Source: Rehmannia glutinosa | Lineage: Eukaryota > Streptophyta > Magnoliopsida > Lamiales > Orobanchaceae | Length of the DNA stretch: 64,000 nt | Direction of reading: 5' to 3' | Assembly: GCA_016081115.2 (NCBI GenBank) | Contig: CM071924.1 | Span: forward strand, 86,814,616-86,878,615 | In this document: one piece after another, positions 12,599 to 24,688 of the stretch | How positions within the stretch are numbered: the first letter of the stretch is position 1 | How the letters are laid out: each line of letters starts with the position of its first letter | Notes under the pieces: model-generated | What the model saw: only the letters and a program-made list of their open reading frames with translations | What the model was told of the DNA's origin: nothing | Database searches by the model: none | Program-made: the position numbers and the translations under genes

Positions 12599-13780
12599 AA
12601 ATTAACAAAGTACCAACATATTGAGAATATAATGTCACATACTACATACACCAAATTCTGCCAAATAGATCACATTTTGAAAAGTCAAGGGTATGGTACG
12701 AGCGACATTGCTTAAGGATTCGAAAATGACATTCGGTGGTATAAATTACTTACATTATACTTCTAGAAAAGTAACAATATATCATAGATCCATTACTAAA
12801 CATGATTCTAATAATACCAACCAGATATTATGTACTCCTACAAAAATATATTCAAACGAACAATCATACGTTCAACGTGGAAATGAAATCCTAACAGATA
12901 GAATAATAAGTAGAGCAACAACGAAAAGAAATGCTAATAAACAACATAATGTGCAACAAATGGCAATTGATGCATATTGTGTTTCCATGTTCTAGTTCGT
13001 GCGAGTTTGTTACACGCTGCTAAGTGATGCAACATTCTTGTTTGTAACATTCTTTAAACAACATTCTTGTGTACCTCCAGAATGTGCACTAAACTATTTG
13101 GGAGTCGACGTGTTGGATTCAGATTGTCCAGTAAACATACCTTGGTGACTATCAATGTCCTTCAAGTACACGTCAACCCATAAGAAATATTTAGCATGTT
13201 TCCTATCTACCAGATAAGTGAAAAACCATCTACCATAGTTGGATTCATTTTTTGCCAATCTCATTAACATTCATCTTGCACTACAAGCACAAAACATGTA
13301 CCTATATCGTTGCCATTACGCTGAAATAATTGCCAACATAATAAATGTCATAAAGAGGAGTTCTAAGCGTAATGTATAAGTGTGACATAAGTTATATTTC
13401 CACACAAATTAGTAAACAAACAAAGAGTATCATCATACAATGTAGTCATGCCCTAGTACGAATAATTATCACATGTACCCATCATCATAATTTCCAAAAT
13501 ATGCGTTGATAACATGCAACTATGTTATATTAGATAGAATGACAACGAGTTTTTACACAAAAACTAGCAGCAACTTTAATAGTTATTGGTCTGCCATAAA
13601 TACGCACGACATAAGGAGTTCTTAATTTAATCTCAACGTCTATTAGCCCGCATTGCATCAGCTATTGTATCACGGAATTGACTTTTTCATCTAAATCATA
13701 TTGTGATTGATGGGGAATCTGATATGCATCGTCAGCAGCCTCATCTGGTCAAATTCACCTTGGTTCGTTCTCCTAAAGTA

Positions 13781-14890
13781 TCAATCATCATGATAATTTG
13801 CCCTCAACCAGTTGTGAAGTACAAAACATGCAATGACAATGTTAACTTGTCGACGTATTGAGTATCGAGCCATAGGCCCTTTCAGTATTGGAAAACGCCC
13901 CTTTAGAACCCCAAAAGCACGCTCGATTGCATTTTGGAGTCTTGAGTGACATTTATTAAAGAGTTCCTCAGGCCCCTTTGGATCGAACATAGTGCCACGC
14001 CAAGCATTTATGTGGTATATATGTTGTTAATTAGGGGCTAAGAAACCCGGGAAGTTGCAAAAGCGAGAGTCCACCAGATATTACTCACCTTATTGCGGCC
14101 AATGAAAGTGCCCATCTTGATACAAAACATCTGTTAGAACACAAGCGTCATTAGCACTCCCCTCACAACTAGCTAGAGTATAGGTACACACCAAATCAAA
14201 GTCACATGCATCAAGAAAATTCTGACCCAACTCCCCTTTATGTGAACGAAAAAAGTTATGTTTATCTACAGTTGCCCAAGAAGATATTAATGTACCATTT
14301 ATTGCCCCTACTCAGTCCTGAAATGCATGTAGAAAAATGAATGGTTACTAGATTAAATGAAAATGTCATCTAGTCCCTTTTGACTAACATGCATGTAGTG
14401 ATGTTTATATATTTAATGGTAAGATAACTTGAAGTATGGGTAGAGCAATGGATCATTCAAAATCCTACGAGGGCAAGCTGACATATTTGGTGGTTTTATG
14501 AGTTCTTTTGACAGTTTACAAATAGCCTTTGCCACTCGATTTACATGACGGGATATAGTTTCAAGTGAGTGTTAGAAACATCGCATGTAGTGTGTTGATG
14601 TGAAGCAAACCCTACAGTTGTTAGGAATATAGCAATTGACTTATGTACACAATTTTTTGTTGCATGACAAGTTTTAAGTAGGTCACGTCGTATGACTAAC
14701 TTGCAAAGAGCTTCAAATGATTCTTTGTACATTCAGAGACCATTAACTATCATATATGGATGTCCACGTATTAATTTACCTAACCAGTATTGGCCTTGGA
14801 GAATGGAGTAATACATTGGACGTTTAGGATAAGTGGAATGGAAACAATACCTCTGTCACAAACATGAATGACATTATATCGATGTTTCAT
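13781..14890 (-). pseudogene. PIF/Harbinger transposase (DDE_Tnp_4 / HARBI1-like), broken
   Basis: Read on the minus strand. An N-terminal part (14732-14440) matches the helical region of plant Harbinger transposases (FEALCKLVIRRDLLK; SLETISRHVNRVAKAICKL), with a frame change between the two halves. A probable intron follows. The catalytic part (14320-13781) contains GAINGTLI, KGELGQNFLDACDFDL, LVDSRFCNFPGFLAPN, INAWRG and IERAFGVLKGRFPILKGP, ending ACFVLHNWLRANYHDD. The DDE triad can be placed: the first Asp (normally in the GAIDGT block) is Asn, while the second (LVDS) and the Glu (IERAFG) are present. In-frame stops lie just before the first block and in the APN-QHIY segment. The original enzyme cut and pasted the element in the nucleus with a MYB-like partner; this copy is inactive. 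Confidence 0.85.
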
Positions 14891-15599
14891 TCATCATCCA
14901 TGTCAATGTCAGAGTTTGTTTCATGGTCTGACGAATTTGGGTCATTGAAATCGTTAACTTCTTCATGTGAAAGTAGTGTTTCAGTATTATCCATTGTCAC
15001 GGGACCTAAAAATAAACCGTGAATGGAAAAACTCAATAGTCTTTAACTAGATAAGATCAATTATGCAATTTTCCAATGTGCATTAAACTTTTGCACAATG
15101 AACATCAACGCATATGAGGCAAACAAACAATGATTACCAAAATTCAAAATCAATTATAAATCAAAATATGCACACTTGACAATTTTTATTTTGTATTTAA
15201 TTTCATAAAATCAAATGAACTACAACTCATTACCAGAGTCATAAGCAAATAGCAAAGTTACAAGTATGTTGGTAGGATTAAATTAAAAAATTAACTTACA
15301 TCATCCATAATGAATATTAACAAACAAGAAATTGCAACTAACTACCAAATTCATACAAAGCACAAAAGCATAAGCATACGTAGGTAATATAGATACATAA
15401 AATTTAATATAGATACCAAATATTTAAGTTCCATACGAACCATTACAAACTAAAATACAAATGTTTCAGAAATATTCACCAAGATCATCCTAGATACATA
15501 AAATTTAATATAGATAGTACATTATTTTTCTTTTCTTTTTTTTTTTCACAATAACTTTGATCAAGTTTTGTTGGGCAACAAATTTCAATTCAAAACTCA

Positions 15600-16619
15600 C
15601 AGCTCACTTAAAGACTCTACCCATTTTCTCCTCTTATCATCGCTCATTAACAAAAACATCTTGCGTCGAGTTCTATTACGGAATGCATCTTGTGCAATGA
15701 AAAAAATATTTTTCCAGATGACCCTTCCATACACTCTAGTGCAACCATGCAATCGTCAACAATGCCATTTGCACTTTTTGACATTTTTTCGGTAGTCATG
15801 TTGTTGACAGATGCCCACGCATCTACGGTTGCGTCTAAACGTTCAACACGTTTTCTTTTAAGAGATTGCTTATCAGATGGGTGACGTACATATGAGGTTT
15901 TTTGGGCATTGATATGGTCCATTGGGGTTGTGCCTACACCTAATGAAATTCCTTCGGTTTGGCTAGTCCCTTAATAGGTTATCCTCAACCCAACATTCAG
16001 ATCTTCGTCTTCGTCCGAATCTAAAGGGTCAACTGCACTGGACCGTACAAAAGCACCATTAGCAACATATTTTGATAATATCTCAGTGCATAAGTCGTAA
16101 TGCAGGAGACCCTTCTTCCGTAAACTAGCCTTCTTAGGGTTTTCTATAAGGTTCAATTGGTGGAGTCTTTATGTTGTTATTTTGGTTAACTATCATACAT
16201 ATGAAAAATTATTTTTAATGAAATTAACAGTAATTTACCTCAATCTATGAAGTCCAATATTCGTCGGAAGCAGTAACAGTACCAGACAATGGATCTAGCC
16301 CAAACCCAATTTTTTTTGTAATGAGATCGTGAAATTTATGCCACCAAATCCTCAACCTACATACTTTTCCTTTTAGCTGGGTGACAGAGTATTGAACATT
16401 ATGATGATGAAATAGCTCTGAAGCTATACCTTTCTAAATTTGATCTAAAAAAATCGATGTCAACAGTTGTCCTTGTTAGAACTGCATGTACATGAGTTCC
16501 AGTAAAGAGGCAAATGTTGACATATCCCAAGTTGCATCATCCCTACGACTTCGTATGGATCTCTCTTCTTTGTCCACACAAGTGGTTGAAGTAACTTTTG
16601 ATTTTCCCTTTTTATTCAT
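15600..16619 (-). pseudogene. MYB/SANT-like DNA-binding accessory protein of PIF/Harbinger, broken
   Basis: On the minus strand an ATG at 16619 begins a Lys/Ser-rich leader (MNKKGKSKV) leading into a MYB/SANT-like domain. Recognisable parts are DDATWDMSTF, VTQLKGKVCRLRIWWHKFHD and the diagnostic block LDPLSGTVTASDEYW at ~16310-16260. After a stop and intron-like gap the C-terminal part follows (GLLHYDLCTEILSKYV, acidic DSDEDEDLN, then a basic SLKRKR and a tail to ~15600 after a frameshift near 15700). Stops interrupt the domain near 16470 and 16440. In plant PIF elements this second protein binds the transposase and recruits it to the ends. Gene order (MYB-like upstream of transposase, same strand) supports the assignment. 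Confidence 0.75.
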
Positions 16620-18048
16620 CTATAGTTGGCGAAAAATGTCAAGAATGTGTAAAATTAAACTTACACCAAAAAAATAACATATGATATTACAATAAAAATA
16701 AAAATAAAAGTACACATTTTCTTCAATCGCTCATATAAAAGTGGTATGTATTCAGTAAGAAAGAGGCACAATGTTTGTGGTACCCTAAATAATTTTTATC
16801 TTTTCAAGTAATACCATAAATCCATTACTACAAAACATTAACATTATAAAACAAATGAAACCATATTACAAATCAAATAAAACCTATACAAGTGTACTAA
16901 ATACTACCACACTTAGAGAAAAAGAACATCAATTGGCATGAAAATTGCAATCCTCGGCAACAGATATAGAAACTTTGGGCACATAATATTAAGACAAAAA
17001 TAAAGTCAAGCCAACTGGAATTTTAATAAAAACTACAAACAAGCGTAAAGATCCATTAAAAGAGCTAAAATTTGAGAAGAAAATTTGAATTATACAAAAA
17101 AAATAGTGTAATATACTAATCTGTTAAAGTCTCAACATTACATAGGTTAAACCGACAAACCTGGAAAAAAATAGCTCGAACCTACATAAGTATATAAATC
17201 ATGAAATCCGACCTTAATATATGCAAATAAACCAGAAACCGACTTGAATCCAACATTTTGTAGGACTTATTTGACAATATAACTGATTTTTTTGTTATTA
17301 GAACATATTACTGACAAATAAATTGAAGTTGTTGACTTGCACGGGACTTTGTGTATTTATTTTAACCCATAAGAAATATGTGAAATAAATTGGTAAGGTC
17401 GTAAGGGGGCTAGATCTATTTTATAATCTCTTTCAGTTTTTTTAAATAATCCGGAATTGCTAATAAAAAAAATATAAATCAGAGATACTGACGGAATGAA
17501 AACTTAGCACACATAGGAGAATGAGGGGAAAATAGTTTTCGGTATTTCGACCATTTACAGAAAAGTGAAAGAAGAACACTATGAATTGGTGTACTTCCAT
17601 GCCACTTTGAGTTTTTGGGGTGCAACCCTTCATTTACCTTTTCTCTTTTCTATGCTAGTGAGGGGTAGTCGTTCTCGTCACGCTCTCGTTGTCGATGGGA
17701 GCCATTGTGCCTGAGGAGTTACCTAAACCAAGGGCTTTACAATGTAAAATGATGGATGTGGTATTGTTTGTATGGCCTAACTCACTTTTTTTTCTCACTA
17801 TATTCATTGCATGTGGTTGAATGGCTTGTCAAAATTGATAGATGCGATGGAGTTCAGACTAGGTTGTAGAGTTGCAGTGTAGCCTTGGAAACTCTTTTCT
17901 TCTGTTACAATGATTATTTTGGAGGATTCTGAAAATTATAAAATAAGTCATTTCTACTAAAAAAATAAGGTGTCGAAACATATTTCCCAATTTTTAGTAT
18001 AGTTGGAAAATGGAAAAAATGGTATTGCAAATGCATCCATACATGCCC

Positions 18049-18551
18049 TAATGGTTTTAAAGTGCTTAGAGAATGTGGAAAAATAGAGACTACTTATGTC
18101 TATTTATAAGCTTATAATCAGGGGCGTAGCTAGATGTTTAACTTTGAAGGGGCTAATCAATTCTGAAGGGGCTAAATCAATTAAAAATTAATATTTAAAT
18201 ATAAAATATATGCACATTATAAAGCTTTGAAAAAAAACTTGGGGAGAGGGCAAAGCCCCCACATCATACAAGGAGGGATCGCGTCTGCGTATAATACTAT
18301 ACAAGATGGAAGAGTTCCAAAAGGAAATAAATCCTCCGAAAATTTAAAAAAATGCAAAGTCGCGTGACCGTGAGCATTTACGCGTCCTTCAACAAGCATG
18401 ATTGTGCGAATTATGACCGACTCGCATGATTGCGCATTCCTAAACATAAAAATTTGTTATCGACGTCTGTACATGAATTGTAGTTCTATCTCTTAACTTT
18501 CTATAACCTCTTGGATCACCTCAATATTAATTTTCAAGAGATAGTTATGGC
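18049..18551. other. Intergenic; lone hAT-type terminus at 18121
   Basis: About 500 bases separate the PIF element from the next insertion. A sequence starting AGGGGCGTAGCTAG near 18120 resembles one end of the hAT-like MITE at 44283, but no partner end was found. No gene is visible. Confidence 0.35.
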
Positions 18552-18556
18552 CAAAA

Positions 18557-18783
18557 TATTAGATAAATATTTTTATCATGATTTTGATGATTTTGTTCAA
18601 ATGGGTTTTTAAACCAAAACAATGTCCCTAAATGTTATCTAAATACTTCCGATCGATTTAAAATATTTTTACTATTTTTTGGAGTATTTTTGGAGTTTAT
18701 TTTTCGAAAAAGAGGGCAAAATCTGAAAAACCGAGATAATCTATTCACCCCCCTCTAGATTATCGTGACCACTTGGACTAACA
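18557..18783 (+). repeat. 5' LTR of the first Sirevirus element
   Basis: 227 bp, the same length as its partner at 24689-24915 and differing at scattered bases. No TATA box was seen. Near the 3' end GATAATCTA (18735-18743) pairs with TAGATTATC (18756-18764) around a C-rich 12-base loop; the same hairpin occurs at the end of the long LTRs of the second element. Confidence 0.92.
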
Positions 18784-18785
18784 AG

Positions 18786-18797
18786 TGCTATCAAAGC
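18786..18797 (+). other. Primer-binding site, initiator tRNA-Met type
   Basis: TGCTATCAAAGC lies three bases after the 5' LTR. Most plant Copia elements have TGGTATCAGAGC, complementary to the initiator Met tRNA 3' end; two bases differ here. Confidence 0.8.
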
Positions 18798-18840
18798 CAA
18801 ACTCTTTGGCTAGCTCGTTCTGAGTAAAGTAGAAAGATCC

Positions 18841-20290
18841 ATGGCTATAAATGATGCTTATCTCACCACCGACGCCACCACCAACAAGCCACCACTATTC
18901 GACGCCAACAACTACGCATTTTGGAAAGACCGTATGGAGTGCTTCCTACAAGGGTGCGGGTTCGACATTTGGAATGTGGTCATTGAAGGATTTGATCAAC
19001 CAACCAAGAAATCGGAGGATGGCACCTCGGCTCCTAAACCTTTCAAGGAGTTCGATGAAAACGACAAAAAGGCTTTCTCTCTAAACGGTAAGGCCTTAAA
19101 ATATTTTGCATTGTTCTCTTACTTCCACCGAGTACAATCGCATAAGAGGCATAAGGTCGGCACATGAGGTTTGGGAAAAATTGGAGACAATCTATGAAGG
19201 GACCAAGAAGGTCAAGCAAGCAAGAAAGACCATGCTTGTTAAAGACTTTGAAAACTTTAACATGCATTATGGTGAAAACATCTCCAAGATGGTGGAAAGG
19301 CTTGACAATATTGTCAATCCTCTTGTGGCCCTCGGTAAAGTCATCTCCGAAGAAGACAAGGTGACTAAGGTATTGAATGCTCTTCCCGGCTCATGGTCCG
19401 AAAAAGTGACGGCAATCACGAAGGCACAAAATCTTGAGACACTCAAGTTTGACGAACTTATTGGAAACCTCCTCATCTATGAAGTTTATCTCAAGGAGAG
19501 GAAAAATTCCAAACCATCCATAAATCAATCGGATATGCAAATTATTCCTAAAGGTCTTGCTTCTTCTTCTAATAATGCATACTATGATAATGATGATGAT
19601 GATGAGGAGACGGCCGCACTTGTTCGGAAAATTGCAAAATTTGTGAATAAAAATAAAGCAAGAAAACCGAGAGATAATGCTTACTTTAAATGCGGAAAAC
19701 CCGGGCACTTCATTGCCGATTGCCCAAAACTCGATGAAGAGGAACAAAAGAAAAAGAAGCATTTCACGAAAAAGAAGGCTCTAAATGCGGAGGTCAAAAC
19801 GTGGGATGAACTACTCGAAACAACCGACGAGGAAGGAGAGACCGAACATGGTCTCATGGCCATAGACGATGAAAATAATGAGGTACGCTCTAATTCCTCT
19901 ACTTCCTCCATAGTTGATGATTTGTAATGTGATTTTGATGAATTGCAAATTGAGTTTCAAAATTTAATTGTTAAATACAAAAATTTGAAAAAAGAGCATA
20001 AAGAACTTAAGGTTGAAAAAGAAAAATTATTTACCTCTTATGAATCACTAGACAAAGCTCATACACTTACTCTTATTAGAGTTCACTCTCTTGAAACCGA
20101 AAAGGAATTGCTCACAAAAGATATTGAATGTTTGAAAAATGATGTGCATCGTTTCAACATAAGCACGGATAAAATCACAAAAATTTTAGATGCACAAAGA
20201 GGTGAGCATTCCAAATTGGGACTTGGTTATAAGCCATTTCAAAGTGTTTTTGAGAAAAATAACCAAGGTCCGACTTTTGTGCGTCTTTAG
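18841..20290 (+). pseudogene. gag: Sirevirus gag, frameshifted
   Basis: The ATG at 18841 begins a UBN2-type capsid domain (PPLFDANNYAFWKDRMECF). The frame shifts near 19100 and continues from HCSLTSTEYNRI at ~19106 through the capsid region to a zinc-knuckle-like block, YFKCGKPGHFIADC, at ~19682. There the first Cys of the CCHC pattern is Tyr. After a TAA at 19925-19927, 19943-20290 encodes a Lys/Glu/Leu-rich coiled coil (IVKYKNLKKEHKELKVEKEK), the extra C-terminal part seen in Sirevirus Gag. A second knuckle near 20310 starts CFYCGKVGH but loses its final Cys to a frame change. Gag forms the particle and binds the RNA. Confidence 0.85.
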
Positions 20291-20474
20291 TAGTTCTAAT
20301 ACTCCTACTTGTTTTTATTGTGGCAAAGTTGGACATTATCTAATAATTGCAAATTGAGAAATAGCTCTAGTCATGTTTGGAGACCCAAAGGTCTCAAGAC
20401 TAACCCCCATGGACCCCAAAATTATAGGGTACCTAAAAGAAATTCTTTTGTAGGTAATAAGGGCTATAACAACA

Positions 20475-23400
20475 ATGGAAGATTCAAAATGGCTCGTAGA
20501 CAACAGATGTTCACGCCATATGACCGGGAGGAGAGAACCTTTTACCAACATCAAGCTCCAAGAAGAGGGTATGGTCATGTTCGGCAATTGCAAAGGAAGA
20601 ATTCTTGGAAATGGGGAAATTGGTAACTCTTCTTTCTCTCTTAGTAATGTTCTTTTAGTAGAAGGGCTTAAGTTTAATTTGATAAGTGTTAGCCAACTTT
20701 GTGACTCAAATTATGATGATTCTTTCAATAAAGAAAAATGCCTTATACTTAAAAATGGTAAAATTATTTGTGAAGCAAATAGAAAATGCAATCTTTACAA
20801 AATTTGTACAAGTGATTTGGTTAGTCAAAATGTTTCTTGTTTAGTCGCTAATAATGATTTAACTAGTTTATGGCATAGGCGACTTGGACATGTTGGATAT
20901 AAGAATTTGAAAAATATTTACAAAAACCAACATGTGAAAGGACTACCCAAATTGAATTTTGAAAATCTTGGCTTATGTGACACTTGTCAAAAGAACAAAT
21001 TAGTTAAGAGTAGTTTTAAGCCCAAAAATGAAATTTCCACAACCAAACCCCTACAATTGCTTCACCTTGATTTGTATGGGGATATTGGTACGGCTAGTCT
21101 AAGTGGAAAATATTACACTTTCGTTATTGTCGATGATTTTTCTAGATATACTTGGGCTCTTTTTCTTACCAATAAAAGCGATGTCGTTAATGAGTTTGTT
21201 AAGTTGTGTAGACTCATTGAGAATGAAAAAAAAGATACTATTAAGTCTATTCGAAGTGATCGAGGTGGAGAATTTGATGGTGAGTTTAGAGTCTTTTGTG
21301 AAACCAAAGGATATGCTCATAATTTTTCGGCTCCAAGGACACCTCAACAAAATGGAGTGGCCGAAAGGAAAAATCGGACATTACAAGAGATGAGTCGGTC
21401 CATGCTCAATGAATTTTCACTTCCAAAATATTTTTGGGCCGAAGCCGTAAGTATCGCTTGCTATGTTATTAATCGAGTTTATATTCGTCCTAAAATGAAT
21501 AAAACTCCATATGAGCTTTGGAAAGGTAGAACTCCAAATATTTGTTATTTCAAGATATTTGGTTGTAAATGCTTTATTTTGAATACCAAGGATCAATTGG
21601 ACAAACTTGATCCTAAGGCCGATGAAGGGATATTTATGGGATATTCAACAAAGAGCAAAGCATATCGGCTTTACAATAAGACTAGTGGGGTTGTTGAAGA
21701 ATCCATCCATGTCAAATTCAATGAAGTTTCGGGTGTTGAAAGAATACCCAATGATGAAAGTGATGAAGAGGATACTATTGAACCTATTGTTCAAATTGAT
21801 GATCAACCGTCTACATCAAATGATCAACCGTCCACTTCAAATGTTCCTCAAGAAGATAGAGGTGATACTTCGGATCTTCCCGTTGCATTGAAATTTAAGG
21901 GAGATCACCCAAAAGATCTTATTATTGGTGATCCCCTGACAAAGTGATGACCGGAGAAAATTTGCCGAGAAAGCTCTTATTTCTCAAAAGGAGCCTAAAA
22001 ATGCTAAGGAGGCTATTGAGGATGAGGATTGGTTCTTAGAGATGCAAGAGGAGTTGAATCAATTTGAAAGAAATGATGTATGGGAATTGGTACCTTGTCC
22101 TCCATCTCAAACTATTATTGGTACAAAATGGGTATTCCGGAACAAACTTGATGATCAAGGCAAGGTTAGTAGCTAAAGGGTATTGTCAAGAAAAAGGTAT
22201 TGACTGTGATGAAACTTTTGCACCCGTAGCACGTTTAGAAGCTATTCGTATTTTACTTGCCTATTCTTGTTATAAAAATTTCAAACTTTACCAAATGGAT
22301 GTTAAATCCGCTTTCTTAAATGATATTATTCAAGAAGAAGTCTATGTAAAACAACCTCCGGGGTTTGAAAATTTTTCTAGGCCTAATGATGTTTATAAAC
22401 TTAAAAAGGCCTTGTATGGTTTAAAGCAAGCACCCCGTGCATGGTATGATAGACTTAGCTCTTCTCTTTTGCAAAATGGTTTTATAAGGGGTAAAGTTGA
22501 TACAACTCTCTTTGTTTTTTAAAAAGGGCATGATTGCTTAATTGTACAAATTTATGTTGATGATATTATTTTTGGTGCTACTAATGAATCTTTGTGCAAG
22601 AAATTTTCTATGTTAATGCAAGGAGAATTCGAGATGAGTATGATGGGGGAGCTCAACTTCTTTCTTGGACTCCAAATTAAGCAATGCCAAGAAGGTATTT
22701 ACATTTCGCAATCTAAGTATACAAAAGAATTTTTGAAAAAGTTCGGTATTGAAGAAGGAAGAAGCGTGTCTACCCCTATGGCAACTAATGTCAAAATTGA
22801 CAAAGATGAAAAAGGCAAGTCCGTGGATGAATCAAAGTATCGAGGTATGGTTGGTAGTTTACTTTATTTAACCGCTAGTAGACCGGACATTCTTCATGCC
22901 GTATGCCTATGCGCTCGTTTTCAAAGCAATCCCAAAGAATCTCATATGAGTGCCGTTAAAAGGATTTTTCGATATTTGAAAGGCACTATTCAATATGGTT
23001 TATTCTATCCAAAGAATGAAAATTTTTCTCTTAAAGGATATAGTGATTCGGATTATGCGGAAAATATCGATGATCGGAAAAGTACTTCCGGATCATGTCA
23101 ATTTTTAGGCGTTTGCCTAGTTTCTTGGTTTTCAAAGAAGCAAAATTGTGTTTCACTTTCAACGGCCGAAGCCGAATATATTTCCGAAGCTTTTTGTTGT
23201 ACTCAACTTCTTTGGATGAAACAAACCTTAGCGGATTACAAATGTTCTTTTGAAAATGTTCCTATCTTTTGTGATAATATATCCGCTATAAATATTGCTC
23301 AAAACCAGGTTCATCATAACCGTACTAAACATATTGAGATTCGGCATCATTTTCTAAGGGATTGTGTTTCTAAACGAAAAATTGAGATATCATTTGTTCC

Positions 23401-23497
23401 ATCTCAAGATCAATTAGCGGACATTTTTACAAAACAGCTATCTTCCAAGACTTTTGCATCGATACGAGCTCGGTTAGGCATAATGCATATTGAATGA
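20475..23497 (+). pseudogene. pol: Copia pol: protease, integrase, reverse transcriptase, RNase H, broken
   Basis: 20475-21947 is open for 490 codons. The protease start reads WLVDNRCSRHMTG, with Asn-Arg where the active site has Ser-Gly after Asp. Integrase follows: zinc-binding H134, H139, C168 and C171, then catalytic D199, D262 and E297, all present. A TGA at 21945 ends the frame. Reverse transcriptase runs from ~22020: WELVPCPPSQTIIGTKWVF, a frame change at ~22150, LYQMDVKSAFLN, GLKQAPRAWYDR, a TAA at ~22520, then YVDDIIFGA at ~22553. RNase H to 23497 keeps YSDSDY, STAEAEY and FCDN, with the C-terminal HIEIRHHFLRD block. These enzymes process, copy and integrate the element. One domain order, three or more breaks. 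Confidence 0.92.
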
Positions 23498-24688
23498 GGT
23501 TTACATTTACATTTTGCACGTTTTTAAAACTTAGGGGCGAAAAATCGGATTTTTGATTGAAAATTCGGATTTTGAAAAACTTGGCAAGACAGGTGGGTCA
23601 AGGGGTTGAGGGCAACCGCCGCCCTCAACGTCGGCCGATGGCCGCCCTCAACAAAGAATCGTCGCTTAGCGATTTTTAGATTAAAACCGTTCTGTCTTGA
23701 CGTTCGTCATTTTAACTTCTTTTTGCCATTTCTCGTCCCCTTTGCCAAATTCACACAAATTTCACTCAAAATTTGTTTTCATGCATTCAATTCATGTCTT
23801 GGAACTTATATAGCTTGATTATCATCATCGTTGCTCATATTTATTGATCGAATGGTAAGAATTTTCTCTCATTTGCTCAATTGGGTTGAACCCTTGCATT
23901 TGTACCATTTCTTGTATATTTCTTGATGAAATTATCTTATGATCATGATGAGCTTAGTTGTTATGTTGTATTGTATGATGTTTGATGTGAATTGGTGATG
24001 AAAATTTTTGGCTTGATTCATTTACAAGGGCTCTATACAACTTCTTTTAATTTTTACGCCCACAAAGTGTTCGATGAAATGTCACAATGAAAATTTCAAC
24101 TTCTACATGATTCTCTTGCTTCCAAAAGTCTTAAATACTTATTGAGATCATGTCTTGGCAAATAAAACGAGCTTATGAACTCTTCATGATACATTTCTCC
24201 CATTTTCTTCGGATTTTAAGTCTAAATTGTTCAATGGTTGATAAACCGTTTCTTTGGCGTACTTTGATATAATTGTATGATGTTTTTATCATCCTAACAT
24301 TCTTTTTGATGATTCCAAAGGGGGAGAAACAGGAAATTGGCTCGTTAGCTAAAAGAAGCTAATAAAAGCCCGCAATAAAAGCTATAAGCTATGGCTTCCT
24401 AAAGCCAAGTGTACCTAGTCCATGGCTTGTATTATGGACTTAATTGCAAAAAAATTATAAGTATTTTGATAGGGGGAGCTTCTTAGCTTATGATGTTATG
24501 TGCATCTTATAAAAGCTTGTGCTTCTAGCTTATGCAATATCTCTTGTTGATATGCTCATAGATAGGGGGAGCTTTGTATAAAATATTTTTTAACGGATAG
24601 TTCACTCATAAAACCGGAAAATTTATTTGTTTTCAAAATCATCCTCGAGGAAATTGTTTTGGTTTGTAATCATAAAAAATGGGGAGTT
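23498..24688 (+). other. 3' untranslated region of the first Sirevirus element with repeated polypurine tracts
   Basis: No env-like ORF is found. A GC-rich patch at ~23590-23660 repeats GCCGCCCTCAAC. Polypurine-tract copies with an AGGGGGAG core lie at 24317-24326, 24471-24478 and 24564-24571, and the working position next to the LTR (24673-24687) reads AAAAAATGGGGAG. Between them AGCT-rich words (AAGCTATAAGCTATGGC) recur. Confidence 0.75.

Larger units (their letters stand above)
10882..18048 (-). mobile_element. PIF/Harbinger DNA transposon, ~7.2 kb, decayed
   Basis: Left terminus 10882-10904 (GGGATGTATGGATGTATTT) and the reverse complement of the right terminus 18048-18025 (GGGCATGTATGGATGCATTT) match apart from one indel and two substitutions over ~24 bases, and the similarity continues patchily inward (TTCC/TTGG runs). 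Flanking triplets are TAT and TAA, a near match to the expected TWA duplication. Between the ends, on the minus strand, lie a MYB/SANT-like gene then a DDE_Tnp_4-type transposase gene, the two-gene set typical of plant PIF elements, plus a third coding-like region. All are broken by stops and frameshifts, so the element cannot be autonomous. Stretches 12599-13780, 14891-15599 and 16620-18024 show no coding signal. Confidence 0.65.

Noticed and set aside
12693..12995. 100-codon plus-strand ORF
   Set aside because: AT-rich non-coding part of the Harbinger element, opposite to its genes; no recognised motif.
19391..19762. Minus-strand ORF of 123 codons
   Set aside because: Antisense shadow of gag.
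23606..23818. Possible env-like ORF after pol
   Set aside because: 70 codons, no signal peptide or coiled coil, and no counterpart in the second element.
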